This document shows positions 10,271 through 22,202 of a DNA stretch of 64,000 nucleotides, piece after piece (position 1 is the stretch's first letter; each line of letters opens with the position of its first letter). Position numbers and translations under genes: made by a program. Below the pieces are notes generated by a model. That model saw nothing but the letters and a program-made list of their open reading frames with translations. It had not been told where the DNA came from and did not search any database. This stretch comes from Protula sp. h YS-2021. Taxonomy: Eukaryota > Annelida > Polychaeta > Sabellida > Serpulidae. The stretch is taken from the NCBI GenBank assembly GCA_949752745.1, contig OX457033.1, positions 17,875,407 to 17,939,406 of the forward strand. The letters run 5' to 3'.

Positions 10271-13200
10271 TATCTCTTCATCAGGTAAGCCAATCCCCCG
10301 GTAGGGAGCCACTTTTGGGGGCTAACTCGCATAATGTCAAACTTAGCCCTGGCCATGGACCAAAATTACATTTCCTGGTAGAACATAAACACGCAAGGAG
10401 TAAAACCAAAAGCAGTACCGCGGTAAATGTATTATTATGTAAGACATGTGCAGCCATTAAATAAAAGTTATTGTTATAAAATATTCATAATAGGCTGGAT
10501 TGTTCTGGGGAAAAAATTGCTGTGAAATATTTATTGGTTTGTGCGTAATATTTTTTTAAAAATCAGCAAAATATAGACGGAAATCGGCCAAAACTTGGAA
10601 TCCCACAGTTGCTATTTTCCAATCAGCATAGCAAAAAATCGGATCGAAAGACCCCCATTTTTCTGGCTATTTCTGTTCCTTTAGAGGTCCAGTACATCTG
10701 ATTTTGTGGTTGTTTTAGATCGTGCAATGTTGTGGAGAGTGCCAGATTTCAAAATGTCGTACAGAAAGTCTATGTAAAATTAATTGTTGTCCGTGGCCCC
10801 CTGACGGAGATATACAAGTTCCAAAAGTAAGGAAGAGCTGACTCGGAGCTAAGAGGTGCTTAGCTCCAAGAAGTGATCCGCTACTCATGTTCGGCGGAGA
10901 AATATACCAAGTATACTCGTAAATAGTGAAGATCTGCTGACTCGGGGCTAGCTCCAAGAAGCCATCCGCTACTGAGATTCGCGGAGGGCTTCAAATCCTC
11001 GCTATATAACTATATGCAAGTCAACTACGCTCGCTTTGAGGCACCTCTGTGGCGACATTGCAGTATATTAAGATACATACCTAGATTTATGAAGTGTTAT
11101 GGAGTGCCCTCAAAGAAAATGTGTTGTTGAAGACTGTACATATCTTGATATTTTCATAAAAGAAAAAGTTCTAGCAATAACCGGAAATTCCCACAAGCAG
11201 ACATCTTTTGTTTTCCTCTCAAGCGCATGCGTAAATTTATGCGGAAACAACAAGGAGTTGTTATAAAACAGATGACCTCTGAAGAGATCTGCGTGTTATG
11301 TAAAAATACAGAGCAGATAAACATTACAAAAAGTAGCTCCCTCTTACTGCGTATTATTTTCGCGGAATCTCCAATGGGCCTGCAGTGTAAACGGGTATTA
11401 CAGAATCGACAGATCCCTACAGAGGTCAGATATTTTATAACTACGGTCGAATGGCATGCTGGGTAGAACAAACCCGGCAGATAAACAAAGCATTTGACAG
11501 CTGGCCGATGCCTGTTTTTTTCACCTTTAATGTATAATTTCGAGAAACACAAGGCATAAAAAGTGTGGCCTTGGGTGCACAAAGGGTACATACTGCATGA
11601 ACTTTATATATATTCCAACATAATATAGATTGCTGTGCCGACAAAGTGCCTCAGAGCAACTGAAGCTGACCCCTATGAGCAATACAATGTAACGCGTTGT
11701 AGCTCTGATAAAGAAATATACCAAGCATAAATAATGAAGAGCTGACTTGGAGCTAACTCGGGGCTAGAAGCTATACTACAATGATGGGCGATAAAATAAG
11801 ATTACCTGTAAACCTTCGGTAAGAGAAAAGTAGTAGCTATGAATAAAGTTCCGCTTTAAATTCTGATTCACGCTCTAAAGTTCAGACAATACACAATGAA
11901 TCACTAAAAAGAAAAAAGTGCTTTCCCTTTTTTTTTTTTTTTTGTTTTGCTTTACGAGGAAGTGTTCAAGTAATGCACAAAGGATTCTCCATCGTGGTTA
12001 TCGTGGTTATAAAACAGTTTACCTGAGGAGAACTGTGGAGGCTGGCAGTTGGACAACAGCTGCGTGGTTATATGTAAATATGATGTACACCCAGAAAGAG
12101 TTCGAATACAATCAGATCACAGAGCTCTTAACTTTTATCCCGCATCGCTTACAGGCACACAGAGCAGGAATCAAGGCATTCTTTTTACGAAAAGTTGCCA
12201 GTATTCCTCTCATAATTAGCGTTTATATAAATCGTTAAAAGAGGACGATGTGCAACAATTTATCTTCAGTATATTTTAAAATAGTTTTCATTGTACATTT
12301 ATGGTGTCACTTCTTTAAACAGGCAATTAAAGCTTTTGTGCAAATACTCAATTTTAGTTAAAAATTTATACGATGTTCAAGAAACTCTTAAAATGTCAAT
12401 ATCATCCATTGTAAAATAAAAGCTTCTTAGCAAAAGCATTTGCTCTTTCAATCTATTTTTAAGGATGAAAACGCACAAATTAAGAAATTTCTCTGAATTG
12501 TAAAAATTTGGAGCGGCTGCAAAATGTTGTATTGCACTCAAAATTTAGAGTTGATATGTGTCATTTTTGTCATGCTTAAAAACAAAATGTCAGTGCTAAA
12601 AAGTATCAAAACAATAATTTATATTGTTTTTAACTTTGTCAACTAAAATACAATATTTTAGCAGACGTTTCACGATCTTATCGACATTTTAAAAGCCAAG
12701 TTTACTTAAGTTTATATTGGTTTTATTATCAGAACAGGAAGTCAATAGCTTTCAAATTTACCATAAATCATTCAGAGAAGCTTTTATCACGAAAAAGCGT
12801 TCAAATTAATCAAATGACTTCTTTTAACGTTGATTTGAGCCTTTAAGTACAAAACACCTATCATAGTAACTTTACAATATCATATTTTCGCCTCGATTGT
12901 CTTGAACACAGCCAGATGTTTGTTTGTCAACTAGAATTGAAAAGCCTATGATATTTTCTAATATTTCTTGGCATTATATTGCAATCCGTTATATCGTTTA
13001 CTTTTTTTTATTTATAATATAGAGCGCAATCACTTCTCAGACAGCCCCGTTTAGTCAGAAGAAAACAATTTGTTTACCTGCTTAAATGTGATTATTCAAC
13101 GATGGCAGCGTCTTCTCTTTCTACGTGTATTCAGTTCTCAACGCCTCTTTTATATAGTCCTTCTTAAAGCTGCAATATTGATATTGACCATGCTTTTGCA

Positions 13201-13740
13201 GGATCTAAATTGGTTATTTTTGGTTATAACGATAAAACATAGTTCATGGAAGTTTTTTTAATAACCAGGACACTTAATGCGGTTCTTATCTAAAGGGGAT
13301 TTTAACACAGGCTCACCTATGAAAGAAGACACATATATTTATGCTTCACCGTGATTATTTGCCAGATGGTTTCTATATCATCCAGGGTATTTCGATGCAT
13401 TTTATTGCGAAAGATAGCCTGACACTTTCAAGCTAGCAACAGAATACCTGGTTACAGTCATGGGTGTAATGAAAATCTCTGAATAGCGGCATAGATGCAC
13501 TGCTAATACCCCTTTCCAAAACTTGTTGTTGTTTTGGTTCAACACGGAAATGATTTTTGACAGGTGCAGTAAAAGCTTTTTTTTTAAACTTGCATGCTTG
13601 TTGCGCGGCAGTGATCGCAGCTGCAAAGCGCAATGACCCAGGCCCGTTTAGTGGCTAAGTCAGTGTCACTTTCGCCCAACAAAATCAAGCAACCAGTGGT
13701 TAGGTCTGGTTACTCGCTGCATAAGCCAAATCATAGTCCC
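10271..13740. other. AT-rich intergenic sequence with a local duplication
   Basis: No coding region is recognised. A unit containing GCTGACTCGG, GCTAGCTCCAAGAAG and CCATCCGCTACT occurs twice (about 10829-10905 and 10926-10990). A third relative with AAATATACCAAGCATA and GAGCTGACTTGGAGC sits at 11713-11770. The rest (11780-13740) is simple AT-rich sequence with a poly-T run at 11930-11943. Confidence 0.5.
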
Positions 13741-14350
13741 GGGCTGGGATTCACCAAACTTCCCTTGACTTAACCTAAACTTAACTTAGCGGTCCCTTAA
13801 CTTTCTGAAGTTAAGGCTAAGTGAAAAATCTTATTCACCTTAAACCTTAGGAATCACTTAAGAATCACTTAGTGAACCGTCTAAAATTTGATTTTCGAGA
13901 CGTTGTTTTTTTGAAAACTAGGGAATTCCTGAGTCACATGATGCAAATTAACACCTGTCAAAAAAAAACTGTGGTCTGCTAACAAACAAAATGAATACTG
14001 ACAGTAAAATTATCCTAACTTTTAATATTAAAGGCAGGACAATAATTCCACCAGATTCATCACGGTTAGGCATATCAAAGGGTATGTGGTCGTTAATGCG
14101 TTCGGTAAGAGCGTTTGACACTCTAAAACAATAATTTAAAAATACCTTCCTATCTTCTTAAACTTTAAGGGCGGTATGTGCGTCCCTTAACTTTTTTTTT
14201 AAGTTTAAGTGTCTCCTAAGGGAAATTTTAAGTTAAGTGATTTTGGTGAATAAGGATTCCCTCAACTTAAAGAAATCTAAGGGGACCCTAAGGAAATTTT
14301 CAAGTTTAAGGGTAAGTTAAGGTTAAGTATGCGTTGGTGAATCCCAGGCC
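13741..14350. mobile_element. MITE-like element, ends GGSCTGGGATTCACCAA
   Basis: GGGCTGGGATTCACCAA (13741-13757) pairs with TTGGTGAATCCCAGGCC (14334-14350), which is 16 of 17 bases. The sub-terminal regions are rich in TTAAGTTAAG-type motifs in inverted orientation. About 610 bp, with no open frame. I could not define a target-site duplication. Confidence 0.8.
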
Positions 14351-14486
14351 AGGAGACTGCCACCTAGTCCGGGTAGAAGAGTGGTGATGGACTAGGGAGT
14401 CCCAGCGGACCCTTTCTATCTTCCTAGGGCAGAAATGGTCACAGTACTTGCAAAAATTCTGCGTTTTTAGTAAAAACTAAAGGGGT

Positions 14487-14625
14487 AAAAAAAAATGTTC
14501 CGAGTATGAGCTGTTTTTCCTCGATTTCATCTGTCATTTCTCTCATTTGTTATCATGAACCCGCAATTCAGAATTCTTGTGCATTTTACTTGAACACACA
14601 AAGTGTGATATTTGGCTTATAGCTC
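14487..14625. repeat. Second copy of one arm of the 9.9-kb foldback repeat
   Basis: AAAATGTTCCGAGTATGAGC through CACAAAGTGTGATATTTGGC is the reverse complement of much of 9905-10050, with diverged spacing. It marks a dispersed repeat family. Confidence 0.65.
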
Positions 14626-15083
14626 CAGGGGATCCTTTTTATCTTCCTAGGACAGAAAGGGTCACAGTTCCTCTAATAGAGCTATCCATTATCTCAACTT
14701 TGGGGGTATGGACCTTTTGGTGCACATCCTAGGCCAACTACTTTCGAACTGGCAGGCTTTTCCGTAAAAAAACACACTGAGAAGTATCCTGGCATTATAT
14801 TCGACCTCTTCGAATCTCCCAAACTTGTGTAAAGAGTGTTTTTGTAATGGTTTATTTATTATTGTTGGCGATAATGGGGATTTCTATATCCTGATCTCAA
14901 AAAAACGTCTATTTTCCTCAGTACAGAATTATTATTTAACTATAAAAATTGTGCGCCATAATTTATAATGGGGCCATTTATGTGATGCACCCTTTCTGAA
15001 ATAACGGCATTGACCAGAGTCGTGCGTCAGGATTGCCAAACGTGACACCAACAGTAAGTTCTGCTATAGGAACTATGACTCTT

Positions 15084-15460
15084 TGGGTGTAGGACATTTG
15101 ACCATCCGGACAAAAGACCATCCGCTATTTGACCATGCCGTAATTTGACCATCCCCGTAATGAAAAAAAAACAACAACAGGCATTTGGCCACATTTTACA
15201 AAAAGTACCAAAATTCAACATCAAAAGTGACATTAAATAAAAGAGATGGGATGAGCACATAATCTCTTTCATGAAGCCCAACTATTCTTTGAACTGGCAT
15301 TTGTTTTTTTTTAAGTCTTTTTGAATTTCGGTACTTTTTGTAAAATGTGGTCAAATGCCCGTTTTTTCCGTAAGGGGATGGTCAAATTGCGGTATGGTCA
15401 AATGGCGGATGGCCAAATTGCGGATGGTGATTTGTCCGGACGGTCAAATGACCGCGTCCC
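15084..15460. mobile_element. Foldback element with iterated TTTGACCATCCG arms
   Basis: Arms of about 140 bp (15084-15227 and 15317-15460) are reverse complements. Each arm is a chain of variants of ATTTGACCATCCGC, and the arms meet near TTTTACAAAAAGTACC. The interior is about 90 bp and non-coding. It begins TTTGGGTGTAGGACATTTGA, nearly identical to the start of the element near 62905, so the two belong to one family. Confidence 0.85.
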
Positions 15461-16048
15461 GACTCTTGTTGTCCTAGGAAGAGCGCAAGAGTCATCTAGG
15501 ACATGTGAGAGTTGTACAGCACAGCTTCATCGAGCAACGTGTCAAAGGGCTTATAGTCTTATAGTCCATACCTACTAAGCTCCTACAAGCGCTATGCACT
15601 TGTGCAATAGTGAAAGGAAAAAGATGGTAACTGCGGTAAACGTAAACGTGAATTTGGCCATGAATAGTCTACTTGCAACTGCGTGGAAACATCGGACTTC
15701 CTGGTTTGAAATAGTACCTTATATTTGACATTTTTTGAAAGAAAAATGCTTTAATTCCTTTGATAACAACATCTTACTCCAAATCAATGAAATTTGCTTA
15801 GTTTTCCATGACTACATTTATTTCAGCCATAAAAAACGGACACTTTTCATATTTTCCCCATATCGATATGGTGATTGAAGGCACGTAAATGTTGACAGCC
15901 ATTACACGAGTATTCGCAACCAGACCAGAGCAATCAATCAGCTGATTACGCATTTCTTTACGCATTATTTATGACAATGAAACAGAAGAAATATCTTGCT
16001 TTTATCGCTTGTAACACTTATCCAACTTTCTCTGAATGTTTATATTTA
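15461..16048. other. Intergenic sequence
   Basis: I see no repeat or gene here. The stretch separates the foldback element from the small open frame at 16049. Confidence 0.4.
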
Positions 16049-16267
16049 TTAATGATTAGATTTTGATGACATTGAAGAGACGGATGTAAAATTAAAATAT
16101 TTTAGTAGTATTTTTCGTGTTTTATTGATCCGTATTTTTTTCGGATGATCTCGGGCCATCTCATCTTTGATCGATATAACCCGCTGGACAATCTCCTCGT
16201 TCAAGTTCATTTCGCGCAGTGATCGGAGCGCTTTACATAGTTTTCGTGTGATTTCTTTATGCGCCAT
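16049..16267 (-). CDS. Possible small intronless protein, 72 aa (hypothetical)
   Basis: ATG (16265-16267, context AAAATGG) follows an in-frame TAA 18 bases upstream and opens 72 codons. The product is charged, non-repetitive and helix-like, including KLCKALRSLREMNLNEEIVQ and INKTRKILLKYFNF. AATAAA overlaps the stop codon (16045-16050 on the minus strand). The spacing of leucines and the HP-then-basic-helix order faintly recall TFIIS N-terminal (LW) domains, but this is only an impression. It could equally be a chance frame or one exon of a larger gene; no splice donor is obvious. Confidence 0.3.
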   Translation of the reverse strand: MAHKEITRKLCKALRSLREMNLNEEIVQRVISIKDEMARDHPKKIRINKTRKILLKYFNFTSVSSMSSKSNH

Positions 16268-16944
16268 TTTTGCGAGCCAACTTTACCAGTAGAAGGACGT
16301 ACTTAATAGTTATTACGTTTTTTTTTTCCAACTAAGCTATACAGGGGTCTGATTGCCACCAAGTCTAACAACCTTTTTGTAACTTATAGTTTTGATTTCA
16401 GCATGAAGCTTTGTTAAATTCAACAGACAGCGTGTTTTCCTTTCTAAGCTTTTATTACTTGACTCATGAAATGGCGCCGGAATGGCCGGAAAATGGTTTG
16501 ATTTTAAACATACTGACGTCAGGAGATAAGCTTGAGTGGATGTAGGTTGCAGTTGGAACAGTCTACCGGTCCAGGGCAGGTAATCCCCTACTCGTAGCTG
16601 GAATGGTCTGGCCCAGTTCTTTTATAGGGAACCACTTCTGGGAGCTGGTAACTGCCCCCACCTGTTTCTCTAGTGGTACGTCAGCGACGTCCGCTCTGGT
16701 GAAGGAGAGTATAATTGATAAATTTTTTTTTCATTTTCGAACATTGCGAATGGAAAACACAGGGAATTCCCGAACTATGCAAAAAATTAAAATGACACAG
16801 TAACATTAGTGGTGCTGCTGGAGGACACATTACACAAATTCAAGAAGATAAATGGTAGCCTTAATGAACAACCTCTGATTGGTGAACTTCGAATTTCTAA
16901 TTTGTAGTGAATATCTGTGAGTATTTTAATACATTCGGAAGTTG

Positions 16945-17392
16945 CAGGGCTTTACATTAACGACTGCCCCACCTGCCAGGGCAGGTGAACGGCCTGGTGG
17001 GGCAGGTAGACTCGTCCGGTTAGCTGCCCCACCTGGCAGGTAGATCCGTTCGGGGGGACGTGGCGTGACGTAATACCTTAACATCATACTTATCAAGTAG
17101 GCGACTGTAGTTATTGATCAGTGTCCGCTAGCTGCACCAGACCTACATACTAGCCACTTGCCAGTTTCTATGTGGGTGCTGGACTGTGCCTAGACACGCG
17201 CCAAATATAGCGTCGCGTAACCTGTGATACAATAATAGAAGAATAACGTACAATTATCAAAATTATAAACTTACAAAATTTCCAACAGAAGAGACAAAAG
17301 GTGGGGCAGGTAAGAGTGCTGGTGGGGCAGGTAGATTTAAAATCTACTTACCCCACCGGCCAGGTGCCGAAAAAAGTTAACGTAAAGCCCTG
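16945..17392. mobile_element. Non-autonomous element with CAGGGCTTTAC ends (hAT-like)
   Basis: CAGGGCTTTACATTAAC (16945-16961) pairs with GTTAACGTAAAGCCCTG (17376-17392), 16 of 17 bases. The interior carries inverted and direct copies of CTGCCCCACCTG/CAGGTGGGGCAG. A CAGGG terminus is typical of hAT elements, but no clean 8-bp target-site duplication is visible and there is no transposase. Confidence 0.75.
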
Positions 17393-17662
17393 CTGAAGGT
17401 ATCATTATTTTACTGCAGTCCAGTTCAATCATCCCAGATATATTCTACATGTGTAAACAAACAGCATGAACAAGACCCACACTTATGCGTTCATTGTCAA
17501 AGCTTAGCTGCGTGTCGTCCGTTTGATATTCGATGAATTCGTGTGCCAATAAACAGCTTATCACGATGAGGTTAGGCCGTAAGACAGTGGGCTCCGATTG
17601 TCTCAGCTAGGCGAATGTAAGTGGTTAGCTCATATCATCACTGAGTCTTTCGGGGATAGAGA

Positions 17663-17665
17663 GAG

Positions 17666-17714
<49 letters not shown>
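17663..17714. repeat. AG dinucleotide microsatellite
   Basis: About 26 AG units, interrupted only at the left edge. Confidence 0.95.
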
Positions 17715-17718
<4 letters not shown>

Positions 17719-18857
17719 AGACATTTCGGGAAAAATTCTGGTGGTTGCCGTGATTAGAATGAGCGATGTGTGTGGAACAGTGCTGGGAAATCAAAGATTG
17801 TGGGAGTAAAACTGCAAGCCTCAACAACGTAACGCCTTCGACAACTCCACAAGTGAGAAACTCTATGGTGTGCTCATTTGATTGAACATCAAAGGCATTC
17901 TCAGCTCCTCGAAAATTGAGTAACTACTACGAGCTTTGTTTTGTTCTTTTAATGTGGTTACAGTTCGTTCGCAAAGTAAGTACAGCAGAGAGTACAGTGT
18001 CATAACTACGTTAGTCAACACCTCTACAGAACGGAACAACCCTTGATTAGTGGATACTATTTTGCTTCTGAATTGTCAACTTTCAGTATGATGTTCACCA
18101 TTGTTCAGTGTCTAATGAACATTTTGTTGTACCTTGCTTTTTTTTTTTTTTTTTTTTTTTGACGGTATGCCCTTATGGCATTTAACGACAGTCTGGTTAT
18201 ACAAATCGTCCGCGGTGGGCATAGGGCCGGTATTACTCGGACACTCTTTCATGCATTGAGATTATTTTGCTCTCTCTCTATGAGAGGAAGGCTGCACACA
18301 GGTGATACTACACCGTATTATCAGTAATGCGCTACCATTTCTCCATCCTTATCGTTGGCGTAGTATGATAGCTGTTTTTAGCAAGTTGATAGCAGCTCCG
18401 TGACAGAAGGGAGGGGGGGGGGGGGGGGGGAGGTGGCCGGTTTGTCGGATAAATATCAATAAGTATCACTTGAAAAATAAGACGAAGTGACTGTTCGAAG
18501 CTGCCCCCTCCCTCCGCCCCCACCCCACCCTCCACCAACACTAAATACACAAACCACTCCTGTGAATATTCCGAAAACTGGCTTGGGAATTTTTTTAGCG
18601 TTTCGACCTCCCACTGTTAGCCTGTTTTTTTTTAATGAAAACTGGCGAAGCAAAACATACAAACGGACAATGGGTACACTCAGCCACGGTTGGTGAAAGC
18701 TAAGGAATTTAAAAAATTTTAAAATCTCCGTACGGCTGTTAACTTCAGAATACAATGTCAATATACTTTGTCAGTAGGTAGATTTCACACCAGAGCTGAT
18801 TCGTGTACAAAGCGCCCATCCTTTTGGTGTGTGCCTGGATAGACAGAAGAAACAAAA
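17715..18857. other. Flank upstream of gene B
   Basis: It contains a poly-T run (18140-18161), a poly-G run (18413-18431) and C-rich patches. It should include the gene B promoter and 5' UTR. The bases before the start codon contain an in-frame TAG at 18840-18842. I cannot assign a TATA box. Confidence 0.45.
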
Positions 18858-21800
18858 ATGACGAGACGAGACGATCTCGAGTTACAGGAGCTTCGTTTCG
18901 AACTTGACGAGGTATGTTTACTGTTTTTGTGCTATTTTATGTTGCGAAAAAAAATAGAATTGAAAAAGGGATCATCTTAATGGACAATTAAGCAAATAGC
19001 AGAAGTTTTGATTGACACCATACAAGTTGCCCATAATTGGGCTTATTACTCGAATGACATATGGCAACAAATTTATCTATAGATGTGCAACACAGAATTG
19101 TGAAAACCTATTTTTCCCTCCGAGCGTGTGAAAATAAACAAAGAATATCGCTTCGATGTGCTCGAGGTGGAGATTTATCAGCTTTATCTATAAGTTGAAC
19201 CGTGGCATGCTCGGTTTAATGCGTGCTTCTCTGAAAGCTTTTGCATTACTGAACGCGTATAGGCCACAAGTCGCAGGCGGTCAAGTGACGCCAGATAGTA
19301 AATTTAACATAAAACTTAAGTTAATGCTGTCCCACCACATGTGACGTCATTTGAGCTTGATGTGTTATAACAGGGATGCATCGTGTCATTTCGTTGTTGG
19401 TGTGGGATTCGGGAATTTCCGTTGGCTCCGCTTCCTCTACAGGGCCAGTATGACATTCTTGAAACCAAACAAGAATACTTAAATCACGCCTTCAATAATA
19501 TGTTTTATTTATATTTTTCAGAAATACAAGCCCGTATTCGATGAGGTGAGTATCTTCAAGTATTGTACTTTTGTGCCATGGCTGGGTAAAATGCAGATTG
19601 TGAAAACAAACCCTGAAGCTCAAGCATTGTCGTTCGGAGTCAGAACAAGGCTTTTCATTTGGAGGGGGGAGTGGGGGGGTGGTGGGAGTGGACGATCGAA
19701 TGATTTTGAGTCCCCAGTTGTTTTCAGTATCGGTTAAGTTTTGTATGTTTTTTTTCAAACACCTCTAGTTTCGTCAAATCCAATTCAGTACAAAATCCTA
19801 TGATACTGGTATCAGGGTATCAGTATTCACCCTTCATGTCGGTACGTTTGTTCTCAGGCTGATTATTCTCCTTATCAACTCATTCCAGGCCTTTTTTCAA
19901 GTTGAGATTTTTTTGCTTTATTGTACGAGTGCCTGGCGGGAAGATTTCTCGTTAAGTCGGGATTTCAAAGGCTGGTGAAAGCTTGTACTAGTCGATATGC
20001 TATTTCTAGTCTGTTTACGGTATCATTAACGTGTTGTTTTCTGAGCACTAAGTTATATTTTGCAGAGGTATGGGAGAGCACAGATACGAGAAATAAGCTT
20101 GTAGAAAGAGGTTAAATGTGAAAAAACAACCTTTTTCTTGAGATCGAAATGAAAACGCTGCGTAAATGAACCCCTTAATAGAATCGTGTCACTCACCATG
20201 TTAGTTTTGGTGCAGACGAATTAAAAAAAAAACAAAACGTATAAAAAACTTGGGGGGAAGGAGAGGGTAAGACCTGATTTCTATTCTTGGGGAAGAAATC
20301 ATTTTCAAACAAAAAGTTTGGCGGAGGTAGTAAGACTATCAAAATGTAAATGTGGTAGGGGTCAATATCCTGTTCGTGGATTAGAGCTGTGGGAAGTTTA
20401 AAGAAATATTTATCATTCCTGAAACGCAAAGATGTCCTTAGGCTGATCACGCAAGCATAAATAAAAGCGATAAGCGATAATGCCAGATACTAAATATACT
20501 TTAACTTTGGGAAGTCGCACATTTAATAAACGCTTACACGTTAGTTGATAATTCGCGAACAGGTGGACTGATCTGAAAGCCCTCCCGCAGCCTGTAGCAC
20601 TGGTAGCACGAGCCTGCAAGGTGAGTGCGAACAGTGCGAAAGGCTAAGGGAGGATTTTCGGGTGAGTCAAATGTAGTTTTGTTCATATTTTTGATTTTTG
20701 GTATTCAGTTAGGTATCTTTTGCATTCATGTGCGATGATTTCTGTCGGGTAGTTATGTAGTTATGGCGATATCAAGTACACACTTTCAGTAGTACGTGGT
20801 GATGTGTTTTCGGTACTGGAACAGTATGGAATCTCGTCATATCCACTACTGTTTCCTTTGTACGCGCACGGAAGCGATGATATCTTTTTCTCTCTCTGGC
20901 AGTTCGGTGAGGACGGGGTTCCACTGGTACACCTGAAGGACCGCCTCAAACAGCATGGCGTGACGCGGCACATGCCCGAGGGCAAACTCGACGCCCTGCT
21001 CGCCCATGCCGACGTCGACGGCGACCGACATCTCGATTATGAAGAGTTCGTCGGCCTGGTTAGCACCCTCCCATATTTTCTACTTCTTAATGGGGATAGC
21101 CCCGGCAGGGGGGAGGGGCGGATTTTCCAGGGAAACTAATGAAAATATCACATATTTTGTCCAAGAAGTTTTCAGCAAACTTAATTCTTTGACAGTAAGG
21201 TTCACCGTGTTTCTAGAATTATGCTATTCCGAATATAATTTGTTGTAAATAATTAATGAAAAGGCAATAGAAAAATAAAATGGAAGAAGACAAGAATAAG
21301 AACTACTTTTTGTAGATGACCACTAACGAGCATGAGATATTACGGGGACGACAGTTGACGCGCTTTCAGATGTTCATCCGCGGCACAGTGAGCACGGTCG
21401 TGCCTAACAGGTGACGTTAGCAATCGTCTAACCGGGTCAGACTGCAGCTGATTCGGTCGTATGTCTTCGGTCCGGTCACCTTAGGCGTCGACTGTTTTGT
21501 ATGTGCGGTGTGTTAGGCTTTTTAGGCCCCAACCCTTCGGATTGGGGCCTATAGGTTTGGGGTGTCCGTCTGTCCGTCATCGCTTTATACCCCTATGAAT
21601 TTGGGGGCGGTTGGGGCCTGCTTGTGTTTCACAAATACTTACTTGTTTTTCTAAATTCTAACTGCTCTTGGGATTTTTGAAAGGATTCAAAAGCCTTTGA
21701 TCTGATCATTTTTTTTTTTTTTGCATTAACCAGGCTTTCGCTGGTCACAATGGCCCGGGACATTCTTTTTTCCACAATCAAAAATAGAATGACATTCGAT

Positions 21801-22146
21801 GAAGGATGCTGCTGCTGTGTTTTGCTCTACTTTTAAGGTACTACTAAACGCACAGAGTCACAGTACTTCACAAATGTGGGCCTTGCCAAGACCGAATGTG
21901 TAAAGCACATCCTCAAACAATGCAACCCCCCCCCTCCCCCCTCCATCCCCTCACGAACTAATGTCACTATATGGCGATATTTGCACTGCTAACACGAGCG
22001 CTGTGGTGGCGGTGACTGTTATACATGGCGATTAAGTGATGAAAATCAGTCCAAAATATTGACGGCCACTTCAAGTAAGCCATCGAAGTTCCCAACTGGT
22101 GTGTTTGCTAAAACACTTAAAACAATCTAGCTTGAGCTCTAACATA

Positions 22147-22202
<56 letters not shown>

